Source of the DNA: Algoriphagus pacificus
Lineage (GTDB): Bacteria; Bacteroidota; Bacteroidia; Cytophagales; Cyclobacteriaceae
Length of the DNA: 64,000 bases
NCBI RefSeq assembly: GCF_017254845.1
Contig: NZ_JAFKCU010000003.1
Span: 624,270-688,269 of the forward strand
Reading direction: 5' to 3'
Below are positions 28,265-35,736 of the stretch, piece after piece. The notes beneath the pieces were generated by a model. That model did not search any database and was not told where the DNA came from. It saw nothing but the letters and a program-made list of their open reading frames with translations. A program made the position numbers and the translations under genes. Numbering within the stretch: the first letter of the stretch is position 1; the number at the start of each line of letters is the position of its first letter.

Positions 28265-28284
28265 CCCTGCCTGCCGGCAGGCAG
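28265..28284. repeat. 20-bp perfect palindrome CCTGCCTGCCGGCAGGCAGG (copy 1)
   Basis: This is a perfect palindrome. It recurs at about 28397-28416 and 28804-28823, always at the same point of a tRNA-Met 3'-half remnant. Translated in one frame it reads LPAGRQ. Confidence 0.9.
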
Positions 28285-28313
28285 GCGCTGCTCTGGACAC
28301 GAGTTCAACTCTC

Positions 28314-28331
28314 TCCCGATTATTATCGGGA
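28314..28331. repeat. 18-bp palindrome TCCCGATTATTATCGGGA (copy 1)
   Basis: The inverted repeat TCCCGAT / ATCGGGA recurs at about 28443-28460 and 28852-28869. A related version, TCCCGATAGCAATCGGGA, is at about 28469-28486 with a decayed one at 28877-28894. A diverged version sits in the D-loop remnant at 27771-27789. Confidence 0.85.
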
Positions 28332-28382
28332 CTCGCTACAAAGGCTTTCGGAAACGGAAGCCTTTTTTTATTTAGAAAAATT

Positions 28383-28515
28383 GCAGGATTCAAATCCCTG
28401 CCTGCCGGCAGGCAGGCGCTGCTCTGGACACGAGTTCAACTCTCTCCCGATTATTATCGGGACTCGCTATCCCGATAGCAATCGGGACTTTTCAGAAATG
28501 GAAGCCTTTTTTATT
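28383..28515 (+). pseudogene. tRNA-Met 3'-half remnant B with three palindrome inserts
   Basis: This has the same structure as remnant A: AGGATTCA, the 20-bp palindrome, T-arm, TCCCGATTATTATCGGGA, CTCGCTA. A third palindrome, TCCCGATAGCAATCGGGA, has replaced the left arm of the terminator before TTTCAGAAATGGAAGCC. GIY-YIG copy 2 follows. Confidence 0.8.
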
Positions 28516-28523
28516 TTTATCTC

Positions 28524-28787
28524 ATGAATGAATTTGTAGTCTATGTACTTTTTTCAAAATCCTCTTGCAAAACATACACAGGTATGACTTCTGATTTGAT
28601 TACTAGATTCCATTTTCACAACACTAAATCTACCAAGGGATTTACAACCAGATACAGACCTTGGATAGTAATTCATGTTGAGTTTTTCAAATCCAAAAAA
28701 GAGGCAATGCTGAGAGAGAAAGAATTAAAAACAGGAAAAGGGAGAGCCTGGATAAAAAAGTTTCTTTTTCCCTTTTACAAATTATGA
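28524..28787 (+). CDS. GIY-YIG nuclease-like small protein, copy 2
   Basis: This 87-residue protein differs from copy 1 by three substitutions (G15C in the loop, M48I, D75A). Catalytic Arg and Glu are retained, so both copies look intact. Only one substitution (Gly to Cys in KSSCKTYTG) is close to the active strands. It is flanked on both sides by tRNA-Met 3'-half remnants. Because the reading frame stayed open in both copies, selection after duplication or very recent duplication is likely. Confidence 0.85.
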   Translation: MNEFVVYVLFSKSSCKTYTGMTSDLITRFHFHNTKSTKGFTTRYRPWIVIHVEFFKSKKEAMLREKELKTGKGRAWIKKFLFPFYKL

Positions 28788-28790
28788 CCG

Positions 28791-28920
28791 TAGGATTCAT
28801 ATCCCTGCCTGCCGGCAGGCAGGCGCTGCACCGGACACTAGTACAACTCTCTCCCGATTATTATCGGGACTCGCTATCCCGATAGCAATCAAGACTTTTC
28901 GGAAACGGAGCCTTTTTTTT
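28791..28920 (+). pseudogene. tRNA-Met 3'-half remnant C with three palindrome inserts
   Basis: It follows remnants A and B but with more base changes (GGACACTAGTACAACTC instead of GGACACGAGTTCAACTC). The third palindrome is decayed (TCCCGATAGCAATCAAGA). It ends with the terminator-like GGAAACGGAGCCTTTTTTTT. Confidence 0.8.
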
Positions 28921-29097
28921 GTTTTAAATCTATATCCTGTTTTCTACTTGTATAACTCCAAAAAGAAACTTAGAATAAGTTAAATTCTAGATTTTAGGCC
29001 ACTTCGGTCATCTGTCATCGGACTTCCAACTAAAGAACTATAGAAATTAAGAATACTGGCATCTTTTTGAATAATCATATTTTCCTATTTTTAATCA
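28921..29097. other. Noncoding gap before the Nramp gene
   Basis: Together with remnant C this makes a 310-bp stretch without a coding gene (28788-29097). I see no ORF, RNA gene or promoter box in it. Confidence 0.5.
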
Positions 29098-30414
29098 ATG
29101 ACATCGCCCAAAATAAAAAATCCACCTTCCTTATTTTTTGAAAAACTAAAATTCTTAGGCCCTGGGTTTATTCTCTCTGCATCCATTGTTGGTTCGGGTG
29201 AATTAATAGCCACCACAGTGCTCGGAGCGGAAGGGGGATTCATTACTTTCTGGGTTATTCTTGTCAGTTGCTTGATCAAAGTAGCCATCCAACTGGAATT
29301 CGGGAAAAACACGATTCTCACAGGCAAACCTGTCATGTCTTCTTTTTCTAGTTTGCCCGGCCCTAAAAACTGGGCAGTCTGGAGCACTTTTATCCTAACG
29401 GGATTTAAAATTATTCAACTAGGAGGCATGATTGGAGGTGCCGCTATAGCATTAAACCTTTTACTCCCCTCTTTATCTCCCTTTTTACTTGCTTTCTTTT
29501 TGGGGATAATTGCCAGCCTTCTGATTTATAAGAATTATTATAAGCTAGTAGAGCGAACTTCCATGTTCATGGTATTTGGCTTCACCCTATTTACACTGGC
29601 TTCCTTAATCGCTGTCAATTTTAGCCCTTACAGTTTTGGCCTATCCTCTATTCTAAGCGGATTGACTTTCGAACTCCCACCTCATTTACTGTTTGTAGCC
29701 ATAGGAGCATTTGGGATCACAGGAGTGGCCAGTGACGAGATCATAGCCTATACCTATTGGTGTCTAGAAAAAGGCTATGCAAAATTCACCGGAGTAAATG
29801 ATGGCTCTGAGGAATGGAAACAACGAGCAAACGGCTGGATCAAAGTCATGTATTTAGACGCCTTTGTAGCTATGCTTATTTATACTTTGGTAACCTCGGC
29901 TTTCTATTTACTTGGAGCAGCTATTCTTTATGGAAATAAGGAGATTCCATCGGGAAATCAATTGATCGAAACCTTGGCAAATATTTACACCCAGACGCTA
30001 GGTGAAGGTGCCAGAACCATGTATATCACAGGAGCCTTTTTTGTCTTGTTCTCCAGCGTATTTGCCACTTTGGCCTATTGGACCAGACTGCTACCAGACA
30101 TTTTTGGGGAATTGGGCTGGATCAACTGGAATGATGTGAGGATCCGGAATAAATGGGTTGCTATTTTGGCTTGGACTCTTCCTGTTTCTTGGGCATTGGC
30201 ATTTGCATTTTTGAAGCTACCCGCATTTATGGTTTTGTCTGGAGGGGTGGTCGGATCTGTATTATTGCTTCTTGTGGTTTATGCAGGAGTTCAATTCAGA
30301 TTGAGAAATAAAAAATATAAGCTTGCAGATGGCTTAGCCTATCAAATGCTATTCTGGCTCAGCGTACTTTCAATTGGAATGGTTTCGCTTTATGGTATAA
30401 TCAAACTCTTTTGA
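29098..30414 (+). CDS. Divergent Nramp-family transporter
   Basis: This 438-residue integral membrane protein has about 11 hydrophobic segments and overall Nramp (LeuT-fold) similarity, starting KFLGPGFILSASIVGSGELIATTVLGAEGG. In classical Mn/Fe Nramp proteins the first unwound helix carries DPGN and the sixth carries MPH, which hold the metal. Here the equivalent places read GSGE and GVASDE, so the canonical ligands are absent. It belongs to a remote branch; substrate is unknown and Mn2+ transport should not be assumed. The antisense frame is also open but has no support. Confidence 0.75.
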   Translation: MTSPKIKNPPSLFFEKLKFLGPGFILSASIVGSGELIATTVLGAEGGFITFWVILVSCLIKVAIQLEFGKNTILTGKPVMSSFSSLPGPKNWAVWSTFILTGFKIIQLGGMIGGAAIALNLLLPSLSPFLLAFFLGIIASLLIYKNYYKLVERTSMFMVFGFTLFTLASLIAVNFSPYSFGLSSILSGLTFELPPHLLFVAIGAFGITGVASDEIIAYTYWCLEKGYAKFTGVNDGSEEWKQRANGWIKVMYLDAFVAMLIYTLVTSAFYLLGAAILYGNKEIPSGNQLIETLANIYTQTLGEGARTMYITGAFFVLFSSVFATLAYWTRLLPDIFGELGWINWNDVRIRNKWVAILAWTLPVSWALAFAFLKLPAFMVLSGGVVGSVLLLLVVYAGVQFRLRNKKYKLADGLAYQMLFWLSVLSIGMVSLYGIIKLF

Positions 30415-30431
30415 AAAAGCATAAAACAAAA

Positions 30432-30455
30432 AAAGCCTTCCCGAAGGAAGGCTTT
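30432..30455. terminator. Bidirectional terminator between the Nramp gene and rplT
   Basis: AAAGCCTTC and GAAGGCTTT form a perfect 9-bp stem around CCGAAG between convergent genes. A second inverted repeat, AATAAGGT / ACCTTATT (30461-30482), overlaps the rplT stop. Confidence 0.85.
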
Positions 30456-30477
30456 CGCAAAATAAGGTAGTGCGACC

Positions 30478-30822
30478 TTATTTTACTCTTTCAACTACAG
30501 CTTTAAATGCTTCTGGGTGATTCATAGCTAAATCAGCCAAAACCTTACGGTTAAGTTCGATTTCTGCTTTCTTCAATAATCCCATTAATTGAGAATAGGA
30601 AATGCCATGTGCTCTTGCACCTGCATTGATACGCTGAATCCACAAAGCTCTGAATTCTCTTTTCTTCGCTTTACGGTCTCTGTAAGCGTACTGAAGACCT
30701 TTCTCATACTTGTTTTTTGCTACTGTCCAAACGTTGCTACCTCTTCCGAAATAACCTCTAGTGGCCTTAAGCACTTTTTTCCTTCTTGCTCTTGACGCTA
30801 CCGCGTTGACTGATCTAGGCAT
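30478..30822 (-). CDS. rplT: Ribosomal protein bL20
   Basis: This is a 114-residue large-subunit protein needed early in 50S assembly. The sequence [28 protein letters not shown] and the core [23 protein letters not shown] are typical. It is last in thrS-infC-rpmI-rplT, the widespread translation operon. In some bacteria bL20 represses this operon through its mRNA; I did not identify such a structure here. Confidence 0.97.
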   Translation of the reverse strand: MPRSVNAVASRARRKKVLKATRGYFGRGSNVWTVAKNKYEKGLQYAYRDRKAKKREFRALWIQRINAGARAHGISYSQLMGLLKKAEIELNRKVLADLAMNHPEAFKAVVERVK

Positions 30823-30924
30823 AGTTTTTTGTTTTTTGACGCTTGGTGTTCCATTTTACCGGAATCTTGTCAACCAAAGTGTCTGGTGAATAAATAAACC
30901 TTAATTAATTTTGAAACAGGTTGA

Positions 30925-31119
30925 TCAGATTCTCAACATGTCTTTTACTCTACCTTCGTCAGAAGTGTGAACTAGACCAGCTTTGGTCAATTCTCTCTTT
31001 CTTTTAGTAGATTTTTTGGTCAGGATGTGGCTTTTGAAAGCGTGTTTCCTTTTGATTTTGCCGGTTCCTGTCAAAGTGAACCGCTTCTTTGCACTTGATT
31101 TGGTTTTTACTTTTGGCAT
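30925..31119 (-). CDS. rpmI: Ribosomal protein bL35
   Basis: This is a 64-residue basic ribosomal protein ([36 protein letters not shown]). It lies between infC and rplT, 24 bp after infC. Length and sequence are typical. Confidence 0.96.
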   Translation of the reverse strand: MPKVKTKSSAKKRFTLTGTGKIKRKHAFKSHILTKKSTKRKRELTKAGLVHTSDEGRVKDMLRI

Positions 31120-31143
31120 TTTGCTGTGTATTTAAGTTGAAAT

Positions 31144-31701
31144 TTATTTTTTTCCTGCTTTCGGCGTAATAAAGATGTTCATACGCTTTCCTTCCATTTT
31201 TGGAAGCTGCTCCACAGCACCATATTCTTCTAATGCCTGCGCAAACTTCAATAGCAACATCTCTCCTCTTTCTTTGAAGACAATCGTACGACCAACGAAA
31301 TGAACGTAAGCCTTTACTTTTGCTCCCTCTTTCAGAAAGTTTTGAGCATGCTTTACTTTGAAGTTAAAGTCATGATCATCGGTATTAGGACCGAATCTAA
31401 TTTCCTTCAAAACAACCTTCGCAGCGTTAGCTTTGATTTCTTTTTGCTTCTTTTTCTGCTCGTATTTAAACTTTGCGTAATCAAGAATCTTACAAACTGG
31501 TGGATCAACATTCGGAGAAATCTCAACAAGATCCAGATCATTTTCCTGGGCTAGCTTAATTGCTTTATCTGTTGGAAGCAATGCATTGCCTCCCTCTACG
31601 AATTCTCCCACTACCCGTACTTCACGAGCTCTGATTTTCTGGTTTACTTTATAAGGTTCCTCTTGTCTACCTCTAAATGGTTGTCTGTTGTTGTTTCTCA
31701 A
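31144..31701 (-). CDS. infC: Translation initiation factor IF-3
   Basis: This 185-residue factor proofreads start-codon choice on the 30S subunit. The N-terminal domain (about 18-85) and C-terminal domain (about 95-180, [28 protein letters not shown]) are present. The open frame has no ATG upstream of the mature N-terminus. The first usable codon is TTG at 31701; ATC and ATA codons lie a few positions upstream. E. coli infC starts with AUU, which lets IF-3 limit its own synthesis, so the non-AUG start here fits the same feedback. The exact start remains open. Confidence 0.93.
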   Translation of the reverse strand: MRNNNRQPFRGRQEEPYKVNQKIRAREVRVVGEFVEGGNALLPTDKAIKLAQENDLDLVEISPNVDPPVCKILDYAKFKYEQKKKQKEIKANAAKVVLKEIRFGPNTDDHDFNFKVKHAQNFLKEGAKVKAYVHFVGRTIVFKERGEMLLLKFAQALEEYGAVEQLPKMEGKRMNIFITPKAGKK

Positions 31702-31770
31702 GTTTGATTTGATTGTTTTTATGAAATTGCCTGCAAATATCGGAATAAATTCTAATTAAGAAAAGATATG

Positions 31771-33735
31771 TCAATTATTCGCAGCTGATGACTGATTCAA
31801 AGAATCTGAAATAATCCCTTGAAAGTATGCTATAAACTCCTCTGGTGAGTAGTTACCTAGATCTCCCTGACCATGTTTTCTGACTGAAAGTTTACGCTCC
31901 TCCTGCTCCTTTTCCCCTACAATAAGCATAAACGGTACTTTTTTCACTTCAGAATCCCTGATCTTTCGACCAATTTTCTCATCCCGATTATCAATAGAAC
32001 CTGTGATACCGGCATCTTCTAAAATACTTTTAATTTCCTCAGCATAATCTACAAATTTCTCAGAAATAGGCAGAATATTTATTTGCTCCGGAGCCAACCA
32101 AAGCGGGAAATTACCGGCACAGTGCTCAATTAAAACGGCAACGAATCGCTCCAAAGAACCAAACGGTGCTCTGTGGATCATCACTGGTCTGTGTTTCTGA
32201 TTGTCGGATCCAATGTATTCCAACTGGAACCTTTCTGGCAACTGATAATCTACTTGTATAGTTCCCAACTGCCATTTTCTGCCCAAAGCATCTTTGACCA
32301 TGAAATCAAGTTTTGGACCGTAAAAAGCAGCCTCTCCGAGTTCAGTTACAGTCTCCAATCCTTTTTCAGCAGCAGCCTCTATAATTGCAGATTCAGCTTT
32401 ATTCCAAGCTTCATCCCCGCCAATGTACTTGGATGGATTTTCAGGATCTCTCAAAGAGATTTGAGCGGTATAATTTTCAAAACCCAAGGCCCTGAATACA
32501 TACAATACCAAATCAATTACTTTGATAAATTCATCCTTCACCTGATCAGGTCTACAGAAAATATGCGCATCATCCTGAGTAAATCCTCTTACTCGAGTCA
32601 AACCATGCAATTCTCCACTTTGCTCATATCTGTAAACAGTTCCGAATTCCGCGTAGCGGATTGGCAACTCCTTATAAGAATGTGGCTTATGCTTATAGAT
32701 TTCACAGTGATGAGGACAGTTCATCGGCTTCAATAAAAACTCCTCCCCTTCATGCGGAGTCGCAATAGGCTGAAAGGAATCTTTCCCATATTTTTCGTAG
32801 TGACCAGAAGTCTCATACAATACTTTATGACCGATATGCGGAGTTGTTACCTGCTGATAACCAGACTTATCCTGCGCCTTTTTCATGAAATTGATCAAGC
32901 GCTCTCTCAAAAGGGTACCCTTTGGCAACCAAAGTGGAAGTCCCATTCCCACTTTTTCTGAGAAAGTAAATAGCTCAAGCTCTCTACCGATTTTTCTATG
33001 ATCTCGCTTTTTAGCTTCTTCTAAAAGAGTCAGATAATCCTGAAGTTCTTTGGCCTTCGGAAAAGTAACACCATAGATACGAGTCAGCATTTTACGCTTC
33101 TCATCTCCTCTCCAATAAGCTCCGGCAATATTGGTAAGCTTTACAGCCTTGATAAATCCGGTATTTGGAATATGCGGACCTCTACAAAGGTCTACGAAGT
33201 TACCCTGCTGGTAAAAAGTGATCGAACCATCTTCCAATCCTTCCAAAAGATCCAACTTGTACTCATCACCTTTCTCCTGGAAATAAGCTATTGCTTCTTT
33301 TTTGGAAATATCTTTTCTGATGTATTCGTTCTTTTCGCGAGCCAATTCCACCATTTTCTTTTCTATGGCTTCCAACTCGGATCCGTCTAGGGTTTTATCC
33401 CCAAAATCCACATCATAATAGAATCCGGTTTCGATCGGAGGACCGATGCCGAATTTGATTCCTGGGTGAAGTGCTTCCAAAGCTTCCGCCAATAAGTGAG
33501 CGGAGGAATGCCAGAAGGTGTTTTTACCCTCTCCATCATTCCAGGTTAAAAGTTGAACTGAAGCATCTTCTTGGATAGGACGAGTAGCGTCCCAAACCTG
33601 TCCATTTACTTTTGCGGCTAGAACGTTTCTCGCTAAACCCTCGCTGATACTGGCAGCAATCTGTAGTCCGGAAGTTCCTTTTTCATACATTCTTTCGGAG
33701 CCATCCGGAAGAGTGATCTTGATTTGTTGTGACAT
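31771..33735 (-). CDS. thrS: Threonyl-tRNA synthetase
   Basis: This 654-residue class II synthetase has a TGS domain (about 1-65), an editing domain with [11 protein letters not shown] and the TxxSAD-like metal site, a catalytic core with motif 2 [26 protein letters not shown], and an anticodon-binding domain (about 550-645). Zinc ligands appear in MNCPHHC and at the conserved histidines. It charges tRNA-Thr, the same tRNA family that hosts the 15-kb island upstream. It is first gene of thrS-infC-rpmI-rplT. Confidence 0.97.
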   Translation of the reverse strand: MSQQIKITLPDGSERMYEKGTSGLQIAASISEGLARNVLAAKVNGQVWDATRPIQEDASVQLLTWNDGEGKNTFWHSSAHLLAEALEALHPGIKFGIGPPIETGFYYDVDFGDKTLDGSELEAIEKKMVELAREKNEYIRKDISKKEAIAYFQEKGDEYKLDLLEGLEDGSITFYQQGNFVDLCRGPHIPNTGFIKAVKLTNIAGAYWRGDEKRKMLTRIYGVTFPKAKELQDYLTLLEEAKKRDHRKIGRELELFTFSEKVGMGLPLWLPKGTLLRERLINFMKKAQDKSGYQQVTTPHIGHKVLYETSGHYEKYGKDSFQPIATPHEGEEFLLKPMNCPHHCEIYKHKPHSYKELPIRYAEFGTVYRYEQSGELHGLTRVRGFTQDDAHIFCRPDQVKDEFIKVIDLVLYVFRALGFENYTAQISLRDPENPSKYIGGDEAWNKAESAIIEAAAEKGLETVTELGEAAFYGPKLDFMVKDALGRKWQLGTIQVDYQLPERFQLEYIGSDNQKHRPVMIHRAPFGSLERFVAVLIEHCAGNFPLWLAPEQINILPISEKFVDYAEEIKSILEDAGITGSIDNRDEKIGRKIRDSEVKKVPFMLIVGEKEQEERKLSVRKHGQGDLGNYSPEEFIAYFQGIISDSLNQSSAANN

Positions 33736-33843
33736 GTGTGTTTATTCTCTGCCCATACAAACAGGCATTTGGTTTAAGTTGCAAATATGCAAATAGCACC
33801 TGCAACCAAAAAATTTATGGGAAAGGAATCCAAAAAAGAATGC

Positions 33844-35061
33844 TTATTTCTTGGAAGTATAGACGATCAACACTGGATTTTCGGAATCCTTGGCCTCAAA
33901 AGCTGCTTGAGCAAAGTTTTTACCCTTTCCTTTTACATATTCTTCAAAAGCCTCTTGCCCAAGTTCTTCTTTCTTTTTTTGTAAGATTTCAAAAAGATTC
34001 TTGCCAGGGATTCTTAGCCCAACTTTATCCATTCCAAAATTGTGGTTAAACCCGAATGGATCATATCCAGCATCTATATCATTCTCAATCGTTCTTCCTA
34101 ACACACTCGTTTCACCGGTTTTTCTATTGTAAAAAACATTATAACTTTCCTGTTCATACTTAAAACCAGAATGAAAAAGAGAACTGTTAATAAACCAAGC
34201 GTGTGGAATAAAATAAAGCTTTGCCTTTTTATTAATAAATTCTAATTCTTCTGGTGGGGATAAGTTTTTTTTATTGCTTTTTAGTTCCGCTACATTTTGC
34301 TTGTAAGAACCAAAATCTAAAAACAATTTAGGTTCAAATTGTCCCTCTGACAATTTCAAAATAGTATCATTAAATGGTCTTCCTAAATAGATCTCATCGC
34401 TAATTATAAAGTTGTTTCTGCTAGGAAAGCTTCCATAGTATCCATCCAAATCAAAAGGAAAGTATCTCATTGTGTCTTGGAAGGATTTATTGACACTTGT
34501 AAGAAAATATTCTTCTGGACCTATAAAGGGTGAATAAAAATAATAGCGAAGGTCTTCCTCAGAATATACCCCCGAACCAATATGCTGTTTAAGTTTTTCT
34601 TCTCTTAAAAAATCTCCATTCAAAGAAAACCACATCAATTTCGGAGGAAAAACTCCCATTAATAACAATTCATTATTTACAATTTGAGCATCATCAAATT
34701 CGAGGTATTTTTCAGGCCCTTCTCCATATGCTCTGATTTTTGATAGGTAATTGCCCGATTTATCAAAGACCTTGATACAATGGCAGCCAAAAATATCCAA
34801 GGTCAGGATTTTATCTTCATGAAAAATAATATTGTGTAATCCACCGCTTAATTGAGCATCCTCCGAATCATCCTTGAGCCAGATATATTCAATTTCAGGC
34901 TCAAAAAACTCAGAGAGTTTACCATCTCTTGCTTCGGAGAGATCAATTTTGATGATTTCTAATCCATTATTTACTTCATCCGAACTTACCTTATCATCTG
35001 AAGAACAGGAAAAAAAAACGCCTGATAAAAGGAGGAGTAAAAATAAGATAGACTTCTTCAT
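33844..35061 (-). CDS. 6-bladed beta-propeller lipoprotein
   Basis: This 405-residue protein has a lipoprotein signal peptide; the lipidation Cys is residue 19 in FFSC. Repeated strands of NHL-like type follow (HNIIFHEDKILTLDIFGCHCIKVFDKSGNYLSKIRAYGEGPEKYLEFDDAQI), which is characteristic of the Bacteroidota 6-bladed propeller family. Its molecular role is unknown, probably a periplasmic or surface binding scaffold. It is monocistronic, between thrS and a small outer-membrane barrel gene. Confidence 0.85.
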   Translation of the reverse strand: MKKSILFLLLLLSGVFFSCSSDDKVSSDEVNNGLEIIKIDLSEARDGKLSEFFEPEIEYIWLKDDSEDAQLSGGLHNIIFHEDKILTLDIFGCHCIKVFDKSGNYLSKIRAYGEGPEKYLEFDDAQIVNNELLLMGVFPPKLMWFSLNGDFLREEKLKQHIGSGVYSEEDLRYYFYSPFIGPEEYFLTSVNKSFQDTMRYFPFDLDGYYGSFPSRNNFIISDEIYLGRPFNDTILKLSEGQFEPKLFLDFGSYKQNVAELKSNKKNLSPPEELEFINKKAKLYFIPHAWFINSSLFHSGFKYEQESYNVFYNRKTGETSVLGRTIENDIDAGYDPFGFNHNFGMDKVGLRIPGKNLFEILQKKKEELGQEAFEEYVKGKGKNFAQAAFEAKDSENPVLIVYTSKK

Positions 35062-35144
35062 AATAAATTGATTATTTCAATGCTCTCTAAAAAGGTTCTT
35101 TTGATTGGGGAGTTAAGCATTTTGTAGAGTAAAAAGTCAATTGG

Positions 35145-35714
35145 TTAAAAACTCTTTCCAAAACTCAATCCAGCAAACCTTGGCTCAAAATTCCAAGTTT
35201 TGTCTTCTCTAATTGGAATATTAATTAATGGAGTATATCCTACTCGGAAAAAAAATCCCCCATTAGGCTTCTGGTATCTATATCCAATTCTAACAGGAAG
35301 GATTGCACCAAAAACCACCTTATCTACACTTTCAAATGTTTCCTGATCAAAATATATACTATTGCCCAAGTATGAAGTAACTCCAGCCCCCAATTCCAGA
35401 TGGTGTTTTGACTTACCATAGAATGCTGTTAGCTCAACGGGTATAGCTGGGAGCCATCTTGTATTAGAAATTGATCCCTGATACCACATGGAAAACCCAG
35501 CACTTGCACTTAGCTTTAGCTTCCCTTTTTGATGGAAAACTCTCCCATAAGTAACGGCATATTGTCCGGCATTCCCACCGAGGTCTAGATAGACAATATT
35601 TTTGGCAGTAAATATTTCAGCCTTGGATTGAGCCTTACTTTCTATTGAAATAAAGAAAAATAAAGCACCAAAAATGGCTAAAATTGGGTTGAATAAAGAT
35701 TTTGTATTCTTCAT
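35145..35714 (-). CDS. Putative small outer-membrane beta-barrel protein
   Basis: This 189-residue protein has a signal peptide ending near SKAQSKA (about residue 30). It shows alternating aromatic and polar strands typical of outer-membrane barrels (LDLGGNAGQYAVTYGRVF, LKLSASAGFSMWYQG, LELGAGVTSYLG, RIGYRYQKPNGGFFFRVGYTPL), and the C-terminal residue is Phe (GLSFGKSF). I do not recognise a characterised family. It starts 22 bp after the DUF5686 gene, which is also an outer-membrane protein, so they may share a transcript. Confidence 0.65.
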   Translation of the reverse strand: MKNTKSLFNPILAIFGALFFFISIESKAQSKAEIFTAKNIVYLDLGGNAGQYAVTYGRVFHQKGKLKLSASAGFSMWYQGSISNTRWLPAIPVELTAFYGKSKHHLELGAGVTSYLGNSIYFDQETFESVDKVVFGAILPVRIGYRYQKPNGGFFFRVGYTPLINIPIREDKTWNFEPRFAGLSFGKSF

Positions 35715-35736
35715 TCAACTAAAATAGTAAAAATTC

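Larger units (their letters stand above)
28253..28370 (+). pseudogene. tRNA-Met 3'-half remnant A with two palindrome inserts
   Basis: The unit follows the intact tRNA from the anticodon stem (AGGATTCA) to its terminator, but with CCTGCCTGCCGGCAGGCAGG plus a short spacer placed after the anticodon stem. TCCCGATTATTATCGGGA is placed between the T-arm (GAGTTCAACTCTC) and the acceptor end (CTCGCTA). The terminator hairpin AAGGCTTTCGGAAACGGAAGCC is kept. Confidence 0.8.
27951..28870. repeat. Tandem segmental duplication (period 538 bp) carrying GIY-YIG gene and tRNA 3'-half
   Basis: Sequence from about 27951 (TTTCAGAAATGGAAGCC) recurs at about 28489 with a constant offset of 538 bp. It runs through the GIY-YIG gene and into the following tRNA-Met 3'-half remnant (28247 against 28785). 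The two copies differ at only a few bases, so the duplication is recent or maintained by conversion. Confidence 0.85.

Noticed and set aside
28246-28527. 93-residue ORF with LPAGRQ segments
   Set aside because: It runs through palindromes and tRNA remnants; the protein is only the translation of repeats.
28253-28920. CRISPR array
   Set aside because: The repeats are long, only three, contain tRNA sequence and are separated by genes rather than by unique spacers; no cas genes are present.
29091-29387. 98-residue minus-strand ORF at the Nramp start
   Set aside because: It is the reverse of a conserved membrane-protein N-terminus and has no support.
29098-30414. mntH manganese transporter
   Set aside because: The canonical DPGN and MPH ligand motifs are absent, so the specific name is not justified.
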